Source: a virus
Reading direction: 5' to 3' (one strand)
Length of the DNA: 26,263 nt
IMG/VR virus record: IMGVR_UViG_3300028548_003810
Coordinates: 1-26,263 of that record
In this document: positions 6,931 to 15,981 of the stretch, in pieces
How the letters are laid out: each line of letters begins with the position of its first letter
Position numbering within the stretch: position 1 is the first letter of the stretch
The notes under the pieces: generated by a model
What the model was told of the DNA's origin: nothing
The model's input: only the letters and a program-made list of their open reading frames with translations
Databases searched by the model: none
Translations under genes and position numbers: made by a program

Positions 6931-8280
6931 TTACATCAAGTTTGTAACTTTGACTCGACGATAGTAAACATTAACACCCGCATCGATAGATGCATCAGTG
7001 TTCTGAGTATCACCCGCGGCAACTGCACCAGCAGCTTGAGCGAATGGGTTAGCAGCCATACCGTAACGAGTCTTGAACCCGATTTTAGGTTGGAATGTGT
7101 TCTCACCAACCGCACGAACCATTTGCAACGGAACATATGGGCAGTAGAACATACCAGCATCATAAGGCGAAGAACCTTTGTAACCAACAACATAATACTG
7201 CGAAGCAGCAACGTTGGCAGAATACGGATCAACATAGACTTTATATCGTCCATTAAGAACACCAGCAAAAGTAGTTGTCGTATCATCAACATTCAAGTTG
7301 TTGTTAAGTGCAGGTGTGTAGTCAAGGATACCAGCCATCTGAAGAGCAGACGCAACGTCAGCAGAACAGAGAAGCATGTTACCTTTACCACGACGAGTTT
7401 GCTGACCAATCGCATTCGCATCACGTTCAATGGCAAACATTAGACCTTTGAATTTCTCAACAGACCAACGACCATTAGAGTCGGTGTCCAAATCGAAGAT
7501 ACCAGCAGTCGTTGTGTTAGCTTGTGCACCTTTAACAGCAGCAACATAAACACGACGAACAACTTCACGGTTAATTTCAGCAAGAATTTCCGAACTAAGA
7601 ATGTTCGCAAGTTCTGTTTCAGCGTCCAAACCATGAACTGCTTTAAGATCTTGAGCAAGTTCCATCGTGTACTCAGCCTTCAGAGCACGGGTAACGGCAG
7701 TAACCGTTGATTTGTCGATAGAGAATGCCATCTCAGCAAAAGCGTTTGTGGATGTATCACCCAGTGCTTCACCTTGAGCAGTTGTCTGACCAGTCGCAAT
7801 AGTGTACGTTCCAGCAGAAGGACTGTCGTTAAGCACAGCAGGGTTAGTCTCAGTTGCACCAACATCACCACCACCAGTTGTACCAGCAGCGTTTTGGTTA
7901 GATTTACCTTGTCCACCTGGCAGGGCTTCATCAACCAATGCTTCTGCACCATCCGAAGAGATAAAAGAAGCACGCATTGCAAAGATAAGTCCCGTAGGAC
8001 CAGTCATAGGTTGCACACCACAAATGTCATACGCAATCAAATTAGGCATGGCACGGCGAACTAGCGAAATAAGAATCGGATCCCAGTTAGAAATCGATCC
8101 ACCAGTGGAGTTAGTAGGTGCGGCTTCCGAAAGAAACGCAGCATCTTCTCTCATGGCTTTTTCTTGGTTTTCTAAAATAACAGTAGTGACTGCACGCTTA
8201 TAACTATCCTCGATCCTTGGAAGATCAGGATGCTCTAGGACTGGCTGCCACTTTTCTTGTAGATGTTCTGTTTGAAACAT
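6931..8280 (-). CDS. 23: Major capsid protein gp23
   Basis: Main head shell protein, 449 residues (T4: 521; marine relatives are shorter). Family segments are clear: NWDPILISLVRRAMPNLIAYDICGVQPM near residue 70 (quoted here in part), TGLIFAMR, and a C-terminal FQPKIGFKTRYGMAANPFA. A likely gp21 maturation site is LSE|A at residues 50-53, which matches the T4 rule of cleavage after L/I-x-E. The gene has an exact late promoter 32 bases upstream, a strong AAGGAG and its own terminator, as expected for the most abundant virion protein. It is visibly less AT-rich than its neighbours. Confidence 0.97.
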   Translation of the reverse strand: MFQTEHLQEKWQPVLEHPDLPRIEDSYKRAVTTVILENQEKAMREDAAFLSEAAPTNSTGGSISNWDPILISLVRRAMPNLIAYDICGVQPMTGPTGLIFAMRASFISSDGAEALVDEALPGGQGKSNQNAAGTTGGGDVGATETNPAVLNDSPSAGTYTIATGQTTAQGEALGDTSTNAFAEMAFSIDKSTVTAVTRALKAEYTMELAQDLKAVHGLDAETELANILSSEILAEINREVVRRVYVAAVKGAQANTTTAGIFDLDTDSNGRWSVEKFKGLMFAIERDANAIGQQTRRGKGNMLLCSADVASALQMAGILDYTPALNNNLNVDDTTTTFAGVLNGRYKVYVDPYSANVAASQYYVVGYKGSSPYDAGMFYCPYVPLQMVRAVGENTFQPKIGFKTRYGMAANPFAQAAGAVAAGDTQNTDASIDAGVNVYYRRVKVTNLM

Positions 8281-8312
8281 ATTCGTTTCTCCTTATTTTA
8301 TTTTTCTACATT

Positions 8313-8320
8313 TATTTATA
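8313..8320 (-). promoter_or_regulatory. T4-type late promoter TATAAATA (gene 23)
   Basis: An exact octamer just after the gene 22 stop and 32 bases before the gp23 ATG. The leader contains AAGGAG eight bases before the ATG. The layout is the same as for T4 gene 23. Confidence 0.9.
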
Positions 8321-8323
8321 AAT

Positions 8324-9415
8324 TTATGCAAGCTTGGTACGACTGATTGCCGACATATAACTTTTCATTGCTCCAGTCGTATCAATGTCCTGTGCAAGTT
8401 CACTATTATCATAATCAATTAAGAAAGATTCTTCCCCACCAGTTTTGGGAAAATAACTTTCCTTCAAAGTATCAAGTTTATGACGAAAACTTTCTTCACT
8501 AACAAAATCCAACTCTTCAGTTAAAGACTTAAATTTCTCAATCTCAGTGACAGTAAGGTCTTCAGAAACATCATGCATAATTGCCTCTTTAGTCAAAGAC
8601 TCAACAGCTTTCCTTCTATCAACATTCTCTTCAATAGTACTATTTAGTTTTTGTTCAAGTTCAGAAATCTTTTCTGCTTGAGCTTCTAAAATATTATATT
8701 TTTCGTCAGGAACATCAATATAATGGTCTTCAAACAATTGCTTCAAACCAGAAATAAAGTCTTCAGCAATCTCACCCTTCAAACCACGTTCAATCGCAAT
8801 TTCATTTTCTTTCATCCACTCTTCGACAACGTAACCAAGATAATCATCAACCTTAGTTGACAACTCTTCTTTAATTGTCTCAGTAGCTTCTGAAAGTTGA
8901 AGAACGTAGTCTTCTTCCATTCGTACAACTTCACTACGTATTTTAGATTTAACAGCAGCTTCAAAAATTGTTGCGGCCTTAATCTTAAATTCTTCAGAAA
9001 GATTTTCTCCGTCAATCAAAGCTTTAACGTCTTCAGCAACACTGATATTTGACATTTTTTCTTCAATATCTTCTTCGGAAATTTTCTCACCGTCATGCAT
9101 TACTTCGTCTCCAGCAGCAAGTTTCTGAGGAGCATCAGCTTTTCCAGCACTTTTTTGTTGCGCATCACCTTTAATAGCTTTAGCAGCAGCCGACGCTTTT
9201 TTACCAATCGCTTTTTCTTTACGATCTTCGTCAGCACCTTTCTCTACTTTTGCTTCGGGGTCTGCACCGCCAAGGTCTTCTTCATCGTTAACTTCATCTT
9301 TTACTTTTTTAGGAGCGTCTGATTTTCCACCCGTGCTGTCGGGTTGACTGGCTTCTTCTAGTTCCGCCAATACTTCAGATTCAAGCTCCTCAATTGTTTG
9401 GTCTAATTCGGACAT
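8324..9415 (-). CDS. 22: Prohead core scaffold gp22
   Basis: Internal scaffold on which gp23 assembles; degraded by gp21 during maturation. The 363 residues are highly acidic and helical. An N-terminal low-complexity region (residues 1-100) is rich in E, K and A, and long predicted coiled coils follow, ending in TTGAMKSYMSAISRTKLA, the typical gp22 C-terminus. Possible gp21 cut sites (L-x-E) are frequent, for example LEE|A at 19-22. It lies between 21 and 23 as in T4. GGGAG precedes the ATG, and a late promoter lies 26 bases upstream. Confidence 0.92.
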   Translation of the reverse strand: MSELDQTIEELESEVLAELEEASQPDSTGGKSDAPKKVKDEVNDEEDLGGADPEAKVEKGADEDRKEKAIGKKASAAAKAIKGDAQQKSAGKADAPQKLAAGDEVMHDGEKISEEDIEEKMSNISVAEDVKALIDGENLSEEFKIKAATIFEAAVKSKIRSEVVRMEEDYVLQLSEATETIKEELSTKVDDYLGYVVEEWMKENEIAIERGLKGEIAEDFISGLKQLFEDHYIDVPDEKYNILEAQAEKISELEQKLNSTIEENVDRRKAVESLTKEAIMHDVSEDLTVTEIEKFKSLTEELDFVSEESFRHKLDTLKESYFPKTGGEESFLIDYDNSELAQDIDTTGAMKSYMSAISRTKLA

Positions 9416-9441
9416 GGATTTCTCCCTTTATATACTTTTAT

Positions 9442-9449
9442 TATTTATA
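9442..9449 (-). promoter_or_regulatory. T4-type late promoter TATAAATA (gene 22)
   Basis: An exact octamer in the short gap between the gene 21 stop (9452) and the gene 22 ATG (9415). The leader carries GGGAG. Confidence 0.88.
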
Positions 9450-9451
9450 AA

Positions 9452-10108
9452 TTACAACATCTTGAGGAATTTAGCAAACTCTAATGCTTCTTTGTTTGCT
9501 TGTCTTTTATGTTTTTTAACATCAAATTTCTTCCTTAGTTCTGCAACATGTGCCTCAATTAATGCGCCATGATTCCATACCCACTCCTTTCCTTCCATGA
9601 CACCTTCCACGAAAGCATTTGGAGCCGATGGGTCAGCAACAATATCTGCGGCAGTTGCGAGATAAAAATCATCTCTCACATAGTTAGCACCATTTCTTTG
9701 ATCCAAACTTCCCATGCCTCTAGATGAAACGCCCAACTTGGCACCTTCATCCATAAGGTTCTTAACAATTTCCCCCATTGGCGTAGACATAATTTTGGCC
9801 TCACCAATAAAATTCTTACCATCAGGGGTCAAAGAAGTAATCATGTGAGATACCCGTTCCAAATTGACGGTTGGTCCGTCTGGATGTCCGAGTTCCCCAA
9901 AAGCACGATTTTCTTTGATAAAATTCTTGTTATATTTAGTAACTTCTTTATTAAGGATTTCCATAGGATATACTCGACCATTACGGTTCTTGATATCCGC
10001 CTGCATAAAAATGCCTCTAATTTTATAATCCTTTTTACCGCTTTCTTTTTCTTCGGTGATATACTCCACCTCTTCAACGGATTCTGAAAATAATTTTACT
10101 ATTTGCAT
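9452..10108 (-). CDS. 21: Prohead core protease gp21
   Basis: Serine protease that processes the prohead core and capsid proteins, 218 residues (T4: 212). The catalytic His is His75 in FGELGHPDGPTVNLERVSH, and the Ser is Ser128 or Ser129 in LGVSSRGMGSLD. The YKIRGIFMQADIKNRNGRVYP segment (quoted in part) is the usual N-terminal strand region. I chose the ATG at 10108 because relatives begin with M-x-x-x-KLF-x-E; AAGGA lies nearby, and this start avoids overlap with the upstream gene. An in-frame ATG at 10153 would add 15 atypical residues. Confidence 0.93.
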   Translation of the reverse strand: MQIVKLFSESVEEVEYITEEKESGKKDYKIRGIFMQADIKNRNGRVYPMEILNKEVTKYNKNFIKENRAFGELGHPDGPTVNLERVSHMITSLTPDGKNFIGEAKIMSTPMGEIVKNLMDEGAKLGVSSRGMGSLDQRNGANYVRDDFYLATAADIVADPSAPNAFVEGVMEGKEWVWNHGALIEAHVAELRKKFDVKKHKRQANKEALEFAKFLKML

Positions 10109-10118
10109 TGGTTCATCC

Positions 10119-10541
10119 TTATGTTGTATAATTTTCGTCTTTTTTGAATTCAATTATAAGAAATCCAGATGTACCAAAACAAGTCAGCTCATGGTCACCA
10201 GAAGTTGCTGTTGTGTTAGCCGCGGTTCCCTTAATCAATCCAGCAGTACCATCATAGTGTCCAGTTCCAGCAAGTCTAATCTGAACAATATCAGTTCCAG
10301 AAGATACTTCTTGAAGTTCAATATGGCCAGTATCGTCATCTGCACTACCTTGAGTCAATGCCCACCAAAGCTTTGAGATGTGTAATTTTGCACCGTTTGC
10401 ATGACCATCTAGAGCACTCGCATCCAAAATAGCATTATTTGCGGTAGTGTCATCTTCGATATCAACCTTAACCGTAACTGTTCCACCAGCGCCCGGAGCG
10501 TTAACGGCCGTGTCTCTTAATGTTCTTGTTGTAAATGCCAT
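10119..10541 (-). CDS. Hypothetical probable virion protein, 140 aa
   Basis: I do not recognise a named family. The protein is rich in small and beta-forming residues (G, A, T, D, V) and has few charges except at the acidic patch VDIEDDTTANN and the C-terminal EFKKDENYTT. No signal peptide or membrane segment is visible. The start MAFTTRTLRD has a good GGAG. It lies between the prohead core genes and gp21, where T4 has no such gene, so a head-decoration or minor capsid role is plausible but unproven. Confidence 0.8.
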   Translation of the reverse strand: MAFTTRTLRDTAVNAPGAGGTVTVKVDIEDDTTANNAILDASALDGHANGAKLHISKLWWALTQGSADDDTGHIELQEVSSGTDIVQIRLAGTGHYDGTAGLIKGTAANTTATSGDHELTCFGTSGFLIIEFKKDENYTT

Positions 10542-10550
10542 TCTTTTCTC

Positions 10551-10799
10551 CTATATCGCTAACATTTCTTTTTCGAAGTATCCAATAAGTTCCTTCTCAG
10601 GGACTTTATATTTCTTAGATACATCTGTAATTGTTCTTTCGAAACTATTTAGGAAATCTGAAGGTTTAGTATCCATCACTTTAAAAATAGAATCAACAGC
10701 ATCTTTCATCTTTGGAGAAAGTTTTTTATACCCCTTAGACATTTTGTGCTCATTGTTTTCTATAAACAATGTGTATATATTTTCAAATTTCTGATTCAT
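10551..10799 (-). CDS. Small protein in the gene 68 position
   Basis: 82 residues, helical and lysine-rich, with MNQKFENIYTLFIE at the start and EKELIGYFEKEMLAI at the end. By position (between 20/67 and 21) it corresponds to T4 gene 68, a prohead core protein, but I see no diagnostic motif. The ATG at 10799 comes one base after the PAAR stop and has AGGA upstream. An in-frame TTG/ATG extension to 10820 would overlap the PAAR gene and is less likely. Confidence 0.7.
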   Translation of the reverse strand: MNQKFENIYTLFIENNEHKMSKGYKKLSPKMKDAVDSIFKVMDTKPSDFLNSFERTITDVSKKYKVPEKELIGYFEKEMLAI

Positions 10800-10800
10800 T

Positions 10801-11109
10801 CTACGGTCCTGCAAATACATTTGAACTACCAGCAGCTACAGAAGTACAACCACTAATAACATCACCAATTCTACCAGCACCATCACCATTTACAAAAACA
10901 ATAGTGGAACCAGTTGTTATGGCAGCTTGATGTTTAGGACAAGGATCGCCCGGCAAGTCGTGATTTGTATTCTTGTCATCTTTACAACTCCACGGTTGAT
11001 TATTTACAAACACATTTATCGAACCCTCTGCTCTGGTCATAGCAGAACAGTGTGCCACATCTGCATCTCCAAGAATTTCGGACGTTGGTCCTCTAGTTGC
11101 TGCGGGCAC
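10801..11109 (-). CDS. PAAR-domain spike-tip protein (gp5.4-like)
   Basis: Forms the sharp zinc-bearing tip of the membrane-piercing spike of contractile tails. The 102 residues are one PAAR domain: GDADVAHCS near the N-terminus, two related INVFVNNQPW and TIVFVNGDGAGRIGD strands, the PCPKH segment that supplies metal ligands, and a final GCTSVAAGSSNVFAG. The length equals that of T4 gp5.4 (97 aa) within a few residues. The start is GTG with GGAG seven bases upstream, inside the end of the previous gene. Its place among head genes is unusual. Confidence 0.9.
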   Translation of the reverse strand: MPAATRGPTSEILGDADVAHCSAMTRAEGSINVFVNNQPWSCKDDKNTNHDLPGDPCPKHQAAITTGSTIVFVNGDGAGRIGDVISGCTSVAAGSSNVFAGP

Positions 11110-11311
11110 GTTCTTTCTCCATTAGTGATTGTAATCTGCCGTTCCACTTTGCCATCTCTACGTGTTGCTCATCTGTGTGATTTCCATTCTCACCTTCTGG
11201 TTCTGGAACATCAGGTATAAATTTAATTACATTATCAAAAGTTTTTGGGATATCTTCATATTTAGTATATGTTTCCAATATTCCATTAACTATCAATTGA
11301 AACTCCGCCAC
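11093..11311 (-). CDS. Small hypothetical protein, 72 aa
   Basis: Not recognised. It begins MAEFQLIVNGILETYTKYEDIP, has a proline- and acid-rich middle (PDVPEPEGENGNH) and a helical basic end (WNGRLQSLMEKERARSN). The start is GTG, overlapping the gp67-like stop as TAGTG. Its last 17 bases overlap the PAAR gene, and the two are probably translated together. A link to spike or baseplate assembly is possible from this overlap only. Confidence 0.7.
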   Translation of the reverse strand: MAEFQLIVNGILETYTKYEDIPKTFDNVIKFIPDVPEPEGENGNHTDEQHVEMAKWNGRLQSLMEKERARSN

Positions 11312-11481
11312 TACTCTTGCTCCGTCTCCACACTTTTAGTGTTTACAAATGATGCTGCAATTTCTTTTCTTCTAGTATCTAAGGCATTAGTAATTTTATC
11401 AGAAATCGCATCTTTAAATGCATTGTCCATTTCAATATTATTACCATCCACTGCCATATTTACAAATTCTTTACTTGTCAT
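11311..11481 (-). CDS. 67: Prohead core protein gp67-like
   Basis: A 56-residue protein directly after the portal gene, the place of T4 gene 67. It reads MTSKEFVNMAVDGNN..., then a helix with FKDAISDKITNAL, then RRKEIAASFV and an acidic end. T4 gp67 has the same plan (MAARTIDLIKEEKIAIARNFL, quoted in part, then an acidic tail). The ATG at 11481 has AAGGAG close upstream and lies inside the portal gene (11-base overlap). A longer reading from 11544 would overlap the portal by 74 bases and is rejected. Confidence 0.75.
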   Translation of the reverse strand: MTSKEFVNMAVDGNNIEMDNAFKDAISDKITNALDTRRKEIAASFVNTKSVETEQE

Positions 11482-13102
11482 TATTTTCTCCTTCTTCAGC
11501 ATTTGGGTCAATACCCAATGCAAGTGATGCTCTATCAGCAGCACTCATTTCTGGATCAACTGCCATACCAGTGGCATCTGCCGGATATCTAGTAACACCA
11601 TCACCACCATTATTCGGAACACCACCATCCATTGGATCTTTTTCTGCTTCAGTTGCAATTTGGTCGCGCATTTCTTCTATTTCACCATCGTTCATACGCA
11701 ATACATGTTTTAGAACATATTCTTTACTGAAGAATGTTCCAATATATGATTCTATATTTTGTAGTGAAGTAATACGGTCATTTAATAGTTCTGCATCTTT
11801 CAGCTCTGAAAAATGTCCATCTTTTAAGAAATCATATTGGATATGTTCTTTCATCACATCCCAATCGTCCAAAGAAACAATTCCTTTCAACAACAATTGT
11901 GTTTTTAGAACATCGGTAAATATATGAACAAATTTCTTTCTTAGTTTCTGAATGAATTTTGTAAATTTCAATTCATCTCTTGTTATATCTGTGCTTCTTC
12001 CAATACTAAAATTTGATTCAGATTCAAGTCTAGAAATTGGAACATTCAATGAACGATAAAGTTTTTTCTGAAAATATTGAATATCATCAATCTCACCAAG
12101 ATTCGAACCGCCTGGCAATGTTGTGATTTCTGTTCCTCTACCACCTTCTCTGCGTGGGAGCCAAAAATCTTCCAACATACTCATATGATTTCTATCGTCA
12201 CGAATTTCACCAGTTGATGCATCATACACCAATTTATTACGATAACGATTCATCACATCTTTAAGATATTGTTCTGCTTTGACCTTTGGTAGATTACCAA
12301 CATCAATATAAAAAATTCTACGTTCAGGTGCTCTTGAAATGCGATAGATAACCAATGCATCTTCAATCATTCTTAATTGATTAACAGGCTTAATTACTTT
12401 ATGTAAATAAGATAAAACTCTACCACTATTTTGGTCTATTACACCAGAAGGAACATATGTTATAGCATCACCAGCAATTCTAATTCCCTGTCTTGAACCA
12501 TCATATCCAGCGTGTTCTAATCCTTTTTCATTATAGATATAATATTCTTCAATTTTTTTAATCATTTCTACGCCAGTAGATACATCTTTTTCTTTCTTAA
12601 CTTCTCTGATTTTTTTGATTTTAGTTGCATCAATATATCTAAGAGCAATTACTCCCTTTTTGGGATTTTTATTATCAATAACTTTATGAAAGTAAATTTT
12701 ACCATCAACATACCAACGTCTGAAAATATCATGTCCTTTTTCTTCAAATTCCATAAGAGAAAGAACATTATCAAATTCTTCGCGAATAATTTTTTTAATT
12801 TTGTTTGGGTATGGTAACCTATCAAGAGTAACCATAACAGATTGAGACATTTCATCTGAAGTGATTGCCTCGTTAACTATATCTTCAATAGCACTATCGC
12901 ATTCTGGTTGTTGTGCGATTTCTCTATAACGTCTTACTAACTCAAGCTCTGTTCTTTCATTCCCATCCGTATTAAGAACAGAAGAAAAGAAACCGCCGCC
13001 AGCAACCTCTGTGCTACCGTCGTCAGGAGTCGGGACAGTGAAACTATCTCCACTGTCCTTATCCTGTTTACGAGTAATGCTAAATCCGAAAAGTTCTGCC
13101 AT
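11471..13102 (-). CDS. 20: Portal vertex protein gp20
   Basis: Dodecameric portal through which gp17 pumps DNA, and to which the neck and tail attach. The 543 residues are close to T4 gp20 (524). Typical segments include LVRRYREIAQQPECDSAIEDIVNEAI, IAGDAITYVPSGV, RRIFYIDVGNLPKVKAEQYL and the wing/stem region ending in KFVHIFTDVLK (all quoted in part). The start is ATG with AAGGAG five bases upstream. Confidence 0.95.
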   Translation of the reverse strand: MAELFGFSITRKQDKDSGDSFTVPTPDDGSTEVAGGGFFSSVLNTDGNERTELELVRRYREIAQQPECDSAIEDIVNEAITSDEMSQSVMVTLDRLPYPNKIKKIIREEFDNVLSLMEFEEKGHDIFRRWYVDGKIYFHKVIDNKNPKKGVIALRYIDATKIKKIREVKKEKDVSTGVEMIKKIEEYYIYNEKGLEHAGYDGSRQGIRIAGDAITYVPSGVIDQNSGRVLSYLHKVIKPVNQLRMIEDALVIYRISRAPERRIFYIDVGNLPKVKAEQYLKDVMNRYRNKLVYDASTGEIRDDRNHMSMLEDFWLPRREGGRGTEITTLPGGSNLGEIDDIQYFQKKLYRSLNVPISRLESESNFSIGRSTDITRDELKFTKFIQKLRKKFVHIFTDVLKTQLLLKGIVSLDDWDVMKEHIQYDFLKDGHFSELKDAELLNDRITSLQNIESYIGTFFSKEYVLKHVLRMNDGEIEEMRDQIATEAEKDPMDGGVPNNGGDGVTRYPADATGMAVDPEMSAADRASLALGIDPNAEEGENNDK

Positions 13103-13118
13103 AATATCTCCTTACTAC

Positions 13119-13126
13119 TATTTAGG
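13119..13126 (-). promoter_or_regulatory. Possible variant late promoter CCTAAATA (gene 20)
   Basis: It matches six of the eight bases of TATAAATA, 17 bases before the gp20 ATG. The same variant CCTAAATA occurs before the nuclease gene (18335-18342). Weak evidence. Confidence 0.35.
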
Positions 13127-13150
13127 TAGTTGAGATTATATAGTTATATA

Positions 13151-13705
13151 CTAAAACGGACCAGAAGGTGCATCTGCGATTACACCATCTGTGACAAAAT
13201 GTTGATATCTAAATGTAACATCAAAAGTTTCAATCTCAGCTGACCCACCAGCAGTCAAAGCAATTGCACTTACACTTAATGGAAACGCATTAACAAAAGT
13301 ATATGTTTTCAACAATCTATCATCCCTGTCAAGTTGTGAAACTTTAAGGTCAGCAGTATAATCATCATGATTAGTAAGTCCTTGTCCCGTAACAAGATGA
13401 TTCAAACTATTATTCCACCTTTCCATTGCATTTCTAATTGCAAAGTTTGTGTCATTATAAAATGTAACAGTCCATTCTTCAAAAGTTCTATCACCCGCGA
13501 TATAGATACTTCTACCACGAAACGGTACTGCGATTTCTTCAACTGTCATTCCAGGCAGCTGTGCTGATGTGCATAAAAATGCAGCATTTCTGGTATCAAG
13601 TCCAACAGCACCAGCTGGAGGATTGTTAATTTCAACCCGAAACTGGTTTGCTCTTGCACCGCCACCAATTAGTTGCGATCTAAATTCGTCTAATGTTCCA
13701 ACCAT
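13151..13705 (-). CDS. 19: Tail tube protein gp19
   Basis: Forms the inner tube of the contractile tail. The 184 residues (T4: 163) show the family pattern: ANQFRVEINNPP, LCTSAQLPGMTVEEIAVPFRGR (in part), IAGDRTFEEWTVTFYND, then WNNSLN and a final beta strand TFDVTFRYQHF. It follows gp18 after 15 bases with GGAG before the ATG. No separate promoter is visible, so it is read together with gp18, as in T4. Confidence 0.93.
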   Translation of the reverse strand: MVGTLDEFRSQLIGGGARANQFRVEINNPPAGAVGLDTRNAAFLCTSAQLPGMTVEEIAVPFRGRSIYIAGDRTFEEWTVTFYNDTNFAIRNAMERWNNSLNHLVTGQGLTNHDDYTADLKVSQLDRDDRLLKTYTFVNAFPLSVSAIALTAGGSAEIETFDVTFRYQHFVTDGVIADAPSGPF

Positions 13706-13720
13706 TTTCGTTGCTCCTTA

Positions 13721-15859
13721 TTAGAATCTGCCAATAACTTCACTGAACGAAACACCAGTTCGTACAGCAACAAAGTTAAGACTGATAAAGTTAATTGAAC
13801 GAGCAGGTTTAATGTAGATGTCAGCAATAAATTCATTCCTGTCAATAACTTCACCTGTGTTGTTAGTGCCATCGCAGACCACTGTAAAATCAGTGATACC
13901 TCTACGACCCTGAACATCTCGCAAAAAAGGTTCTACTAAATTACGGAACTGCGCTCGTGTAAACTCATCGTTGAATTCGAAGAGTGTAAACTTAGCAGCT
14001 GTCGCAATTGCTTTTTCAAGAACAAGGAACAATCTACGCACGTTGATTCTATCAAAAGCACTTGGTTTGGTTTGGGCAGTTTTATCACCAAACAGAACCA
14101 CACCCTGGCCAGGAAAATCAACAACAGGATTAATCCGAGCCTTATAAAGAATATCTCTTTCAGATTGCATTGGGTTATAAGCAACTTTAATTGCACCACG
14201 AACATTACCACGATTATAACCGCCAGGAGAGAACCACGGATCAGCAACTCTATCTGTATTTGCACAAAGTCCGGCAATATCACCGTTCAAAGGAACAAAA
14301 CGGAAAACATCATTGTATTTGTCATACATGTATTTGTAACCGCTATCATATACAACATATGAAGACGAAGGTAAAGTGTCAAAAGAATTTTTAACGTTTA
14401 CTGTTTGTGTGTTTGAACTCTGAACATTGACAACTGATTGTCTAGCTGGAGAGATAAAACCAACACAATCTTTACGAAGTTCACAAATATCTGTAATCAT
14501 TGTGCCATGTGTGTCAAACTCATCACCAGAAGTACCAAATGAACTTCCAGTAATTGTCACTGAAGGACCACCAAGAATAAAGTTAATATCATGAAGTTCT
14601 GCATTTGCAAACAAGTCATATGCAAGACGTTTCTCACCGAGAGTAACTGAATAATCGTCTGTTCCTCCAGTCAAACCATCAATCGTTGGTGTATCAACTA
14701 AAGTATACACACCTGCACCAGAACCAGAATCCTGAATGATACTATCACCATCCGTTTCGTCAATAACGCTTGAACCTTCATCTGATCCAGTTGCATCAGT
14801 TCCGTTTAACACGACATCATTACTAAGGTCTAAATCATTACCCCAGTTAGTACCAGCGCCTAGATGATCCATCCAGTAGATATTTGCAGATTGTGTATAA
14901 ATCACATCAGCATAATAATTTGTTCCACCTTGAGCTGTTCTAGCTTTTGGATTTTTAGAAAGTGCACTATATGTTTCTAAAACTGCAAGAGTTCTTTGAC
15001 CAGCAACACTTTCGGAATAACCTGAAAGTTTACCTGTTGTGTCATATACAACAATATGCATTTCATCGCCTGTTCCACGACCTTCTTGAGTAGACCATTG
15101 CGAAGTGCCTGGTGCTGTATCAAACAAATCATAAAACTTCCAACGACGACGAATAAAAGAATTGTTAGCAAGAGATGCAACCAATCCCGTTCCGTTTGGA
15201 TTATCTAGTTCACGAATTGTAATTGTGTTGGCTGATGTATCGCGAGCAGTTACTTCATATTCTTTGCCTGCATGACCCGTAGCAGGAGTTCCAAAACCAC
15301 TATCTGTGAAAAATGAAACAACATCACCAACGTTAATTACGTTAGATGCAAGATCAACATCATCAACAATCACAGATGTTGCACCAGAAGATGCAGCACC
15401 ATTTACTTGGTTTGCACCAGTAATATTTTGTGAAAATGCTGTAGATGTTGCACAAATAGAAACTGCAAGAGAATTTCCCCAATCACCAGCGGTTCTAGCA
15501 GCCCAAGGACCAACGCTACCTTGACCATCAGCAAAAGAACCTAAATAATGTTCTGTATCTCTAATCAACACACCCAATTCAGAGGCAGCACTTTTAACAT
15601 CAGATTCACAACGTACAACTTTTAATGCATTTGAATATTGCAAAAAGTTTGCCGCAGTGAACCAGAATTCAAAATTACTACCATTTGGTTCGCCAAAGAT
15701 ACTTCTTAGTTCTGCTTCTGTCCCAATATTTACAACCGAAGCTACAGGGCCTTTCTCAAAAGGACCAGCAACCGCGCCAATATTTGTTTGTACGGCAGGT
15801 ATAATATTAGTGAGATCAATTTCTCTAACCTGAACGCCTGGAGAGACTAAAAAACCCAT
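13721..15859 (-). CDS. 18: Tail sheath protein gp18
   Basis: Contractile sheath subunit, 712 residues (T4: 659). The N-terminus MGFLVSPGVQVREIDLTNII and the C-terminal RRLFLVLEKAIATAAKFTLFEFNDEFTRAQF (in part) and FIADIYIKPARSINFISL are hallmarks of the sheath family, and they hold the intersubunit strands. The central third is a variable, glycine- and serine-rich beta domain exposed on the sheath surface. AAGGAG lies seven bases before the ATG, and an exact late promoter lies 58 bases upstream. Confidence 0.96.
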   Translation of the reverse strand: MGFLVSPGVQVREIDLTNIIPAVQTNIGAVAGPFEKGPVASVVNIGTEAELRSIFGEPNGSNFEFWFTAANFLQYSNALKVVRCESDVKSAASELGVLIRDTEHYLGSFADGQGSVGPWAARTAGDWGNSLAVSICATSTAFSQNITGANQVNGAASSGATSVIVDDVDLASNVINVGDVVSFFTDSGFGTPATGHAGKEYEVTARDTSANTITIRELDNPNGTGLVASLANNSFIRRRWKFYDLFDTAPGTSQWSTQEGRGTGDEMHIVVYDTTGKLSGYSESVAGQRTLAVLETYSALSKNPKARTAQGGTNYYADVIYTQSANIYWMDHLGAGTNWGNDLDLSNDVVLNGTDATGSDEGSSVIDETDGDSIIQDSGSGAGVYTLVDTPTIDGLTGGTDDYSVTLGEKRLAYDLFANAELHDINFILGGPSVTITGSSFGTSGDEFDTHGTMITDICELRKDCVGFISPARQSVVNVQSSNTQTVNVKNSFDTLPSSSYVVYDSGYKYMYDKYNDVFRFVPLNGDIAGLCANTDRVADPWFSPGGYNRGNVRGAIKVAYNPMQSERDILYKARINPVVDFPGQGVVLFGDKTAQTKPSAFDRINVRRLFLVLEKAIATAAKFTLFEFNDEFTRAQFRNLVEPFLRDVQGRRGITDFTVVCDGTNNTGEVIDRNEFIADIYIKPARSINFISLNFVAVRTGVSFSEVIGRF

Positions 15860-15917
15860 TTTCGTACTCCTTCAATCTGTAAAGTTTATAAACTTTATTA
15901 GTTATTCTTCTTTGTAT

Positions 15918-15925
15918 TATTTATA
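15918..15925 (-). promoter_or_regulatory. T4-type late promoter TATAAATA (gene 18)
   Basis: An exact octamer 58 bases upstream of the gp18 ATG. It lies back to back with the rightward late promoter at 15969-15976, 43 bases away. Confidence 0.85.
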
Positions 15926-15968
15926 AAAATAAAGATTCTAAAAACCTTTTTTTATATGTTGTAATTCT

Positions 15969-15976
15969 TATAAATA
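15969..15976 (+). promoter_or_regulatory. T4-type late promoter TATAAATA (plus-strand gene)
   Basis: An exact octamer on the plus strand, five bases (TTTAC) before the ATG at 15982. By T4 geometry the first transcribed base is the A of the ATG. Confidence 0.75.
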
Positions 15977-15981
15977 TTTAC

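Noticed and set aside
6936-8203. Several open frames over gene 23 on both strands
   Set aside because: They overlap the certain gp23 gene completely and encode compositions typical of off-frame reading.
10109-10153. Longer gp21 starting at 10153
   Set aside because: The extra 15 residues do not resemble gp21 N-termini and would overlap the upstream gene; the ATG at 10108 has a ribosome site.
11482-11544. Longer start for the gp67-like gene
   Set aside because: It would lie deep inside the portal gene, while the ATG at 11481 has AAGGAG and matches the size of T4 gp67.
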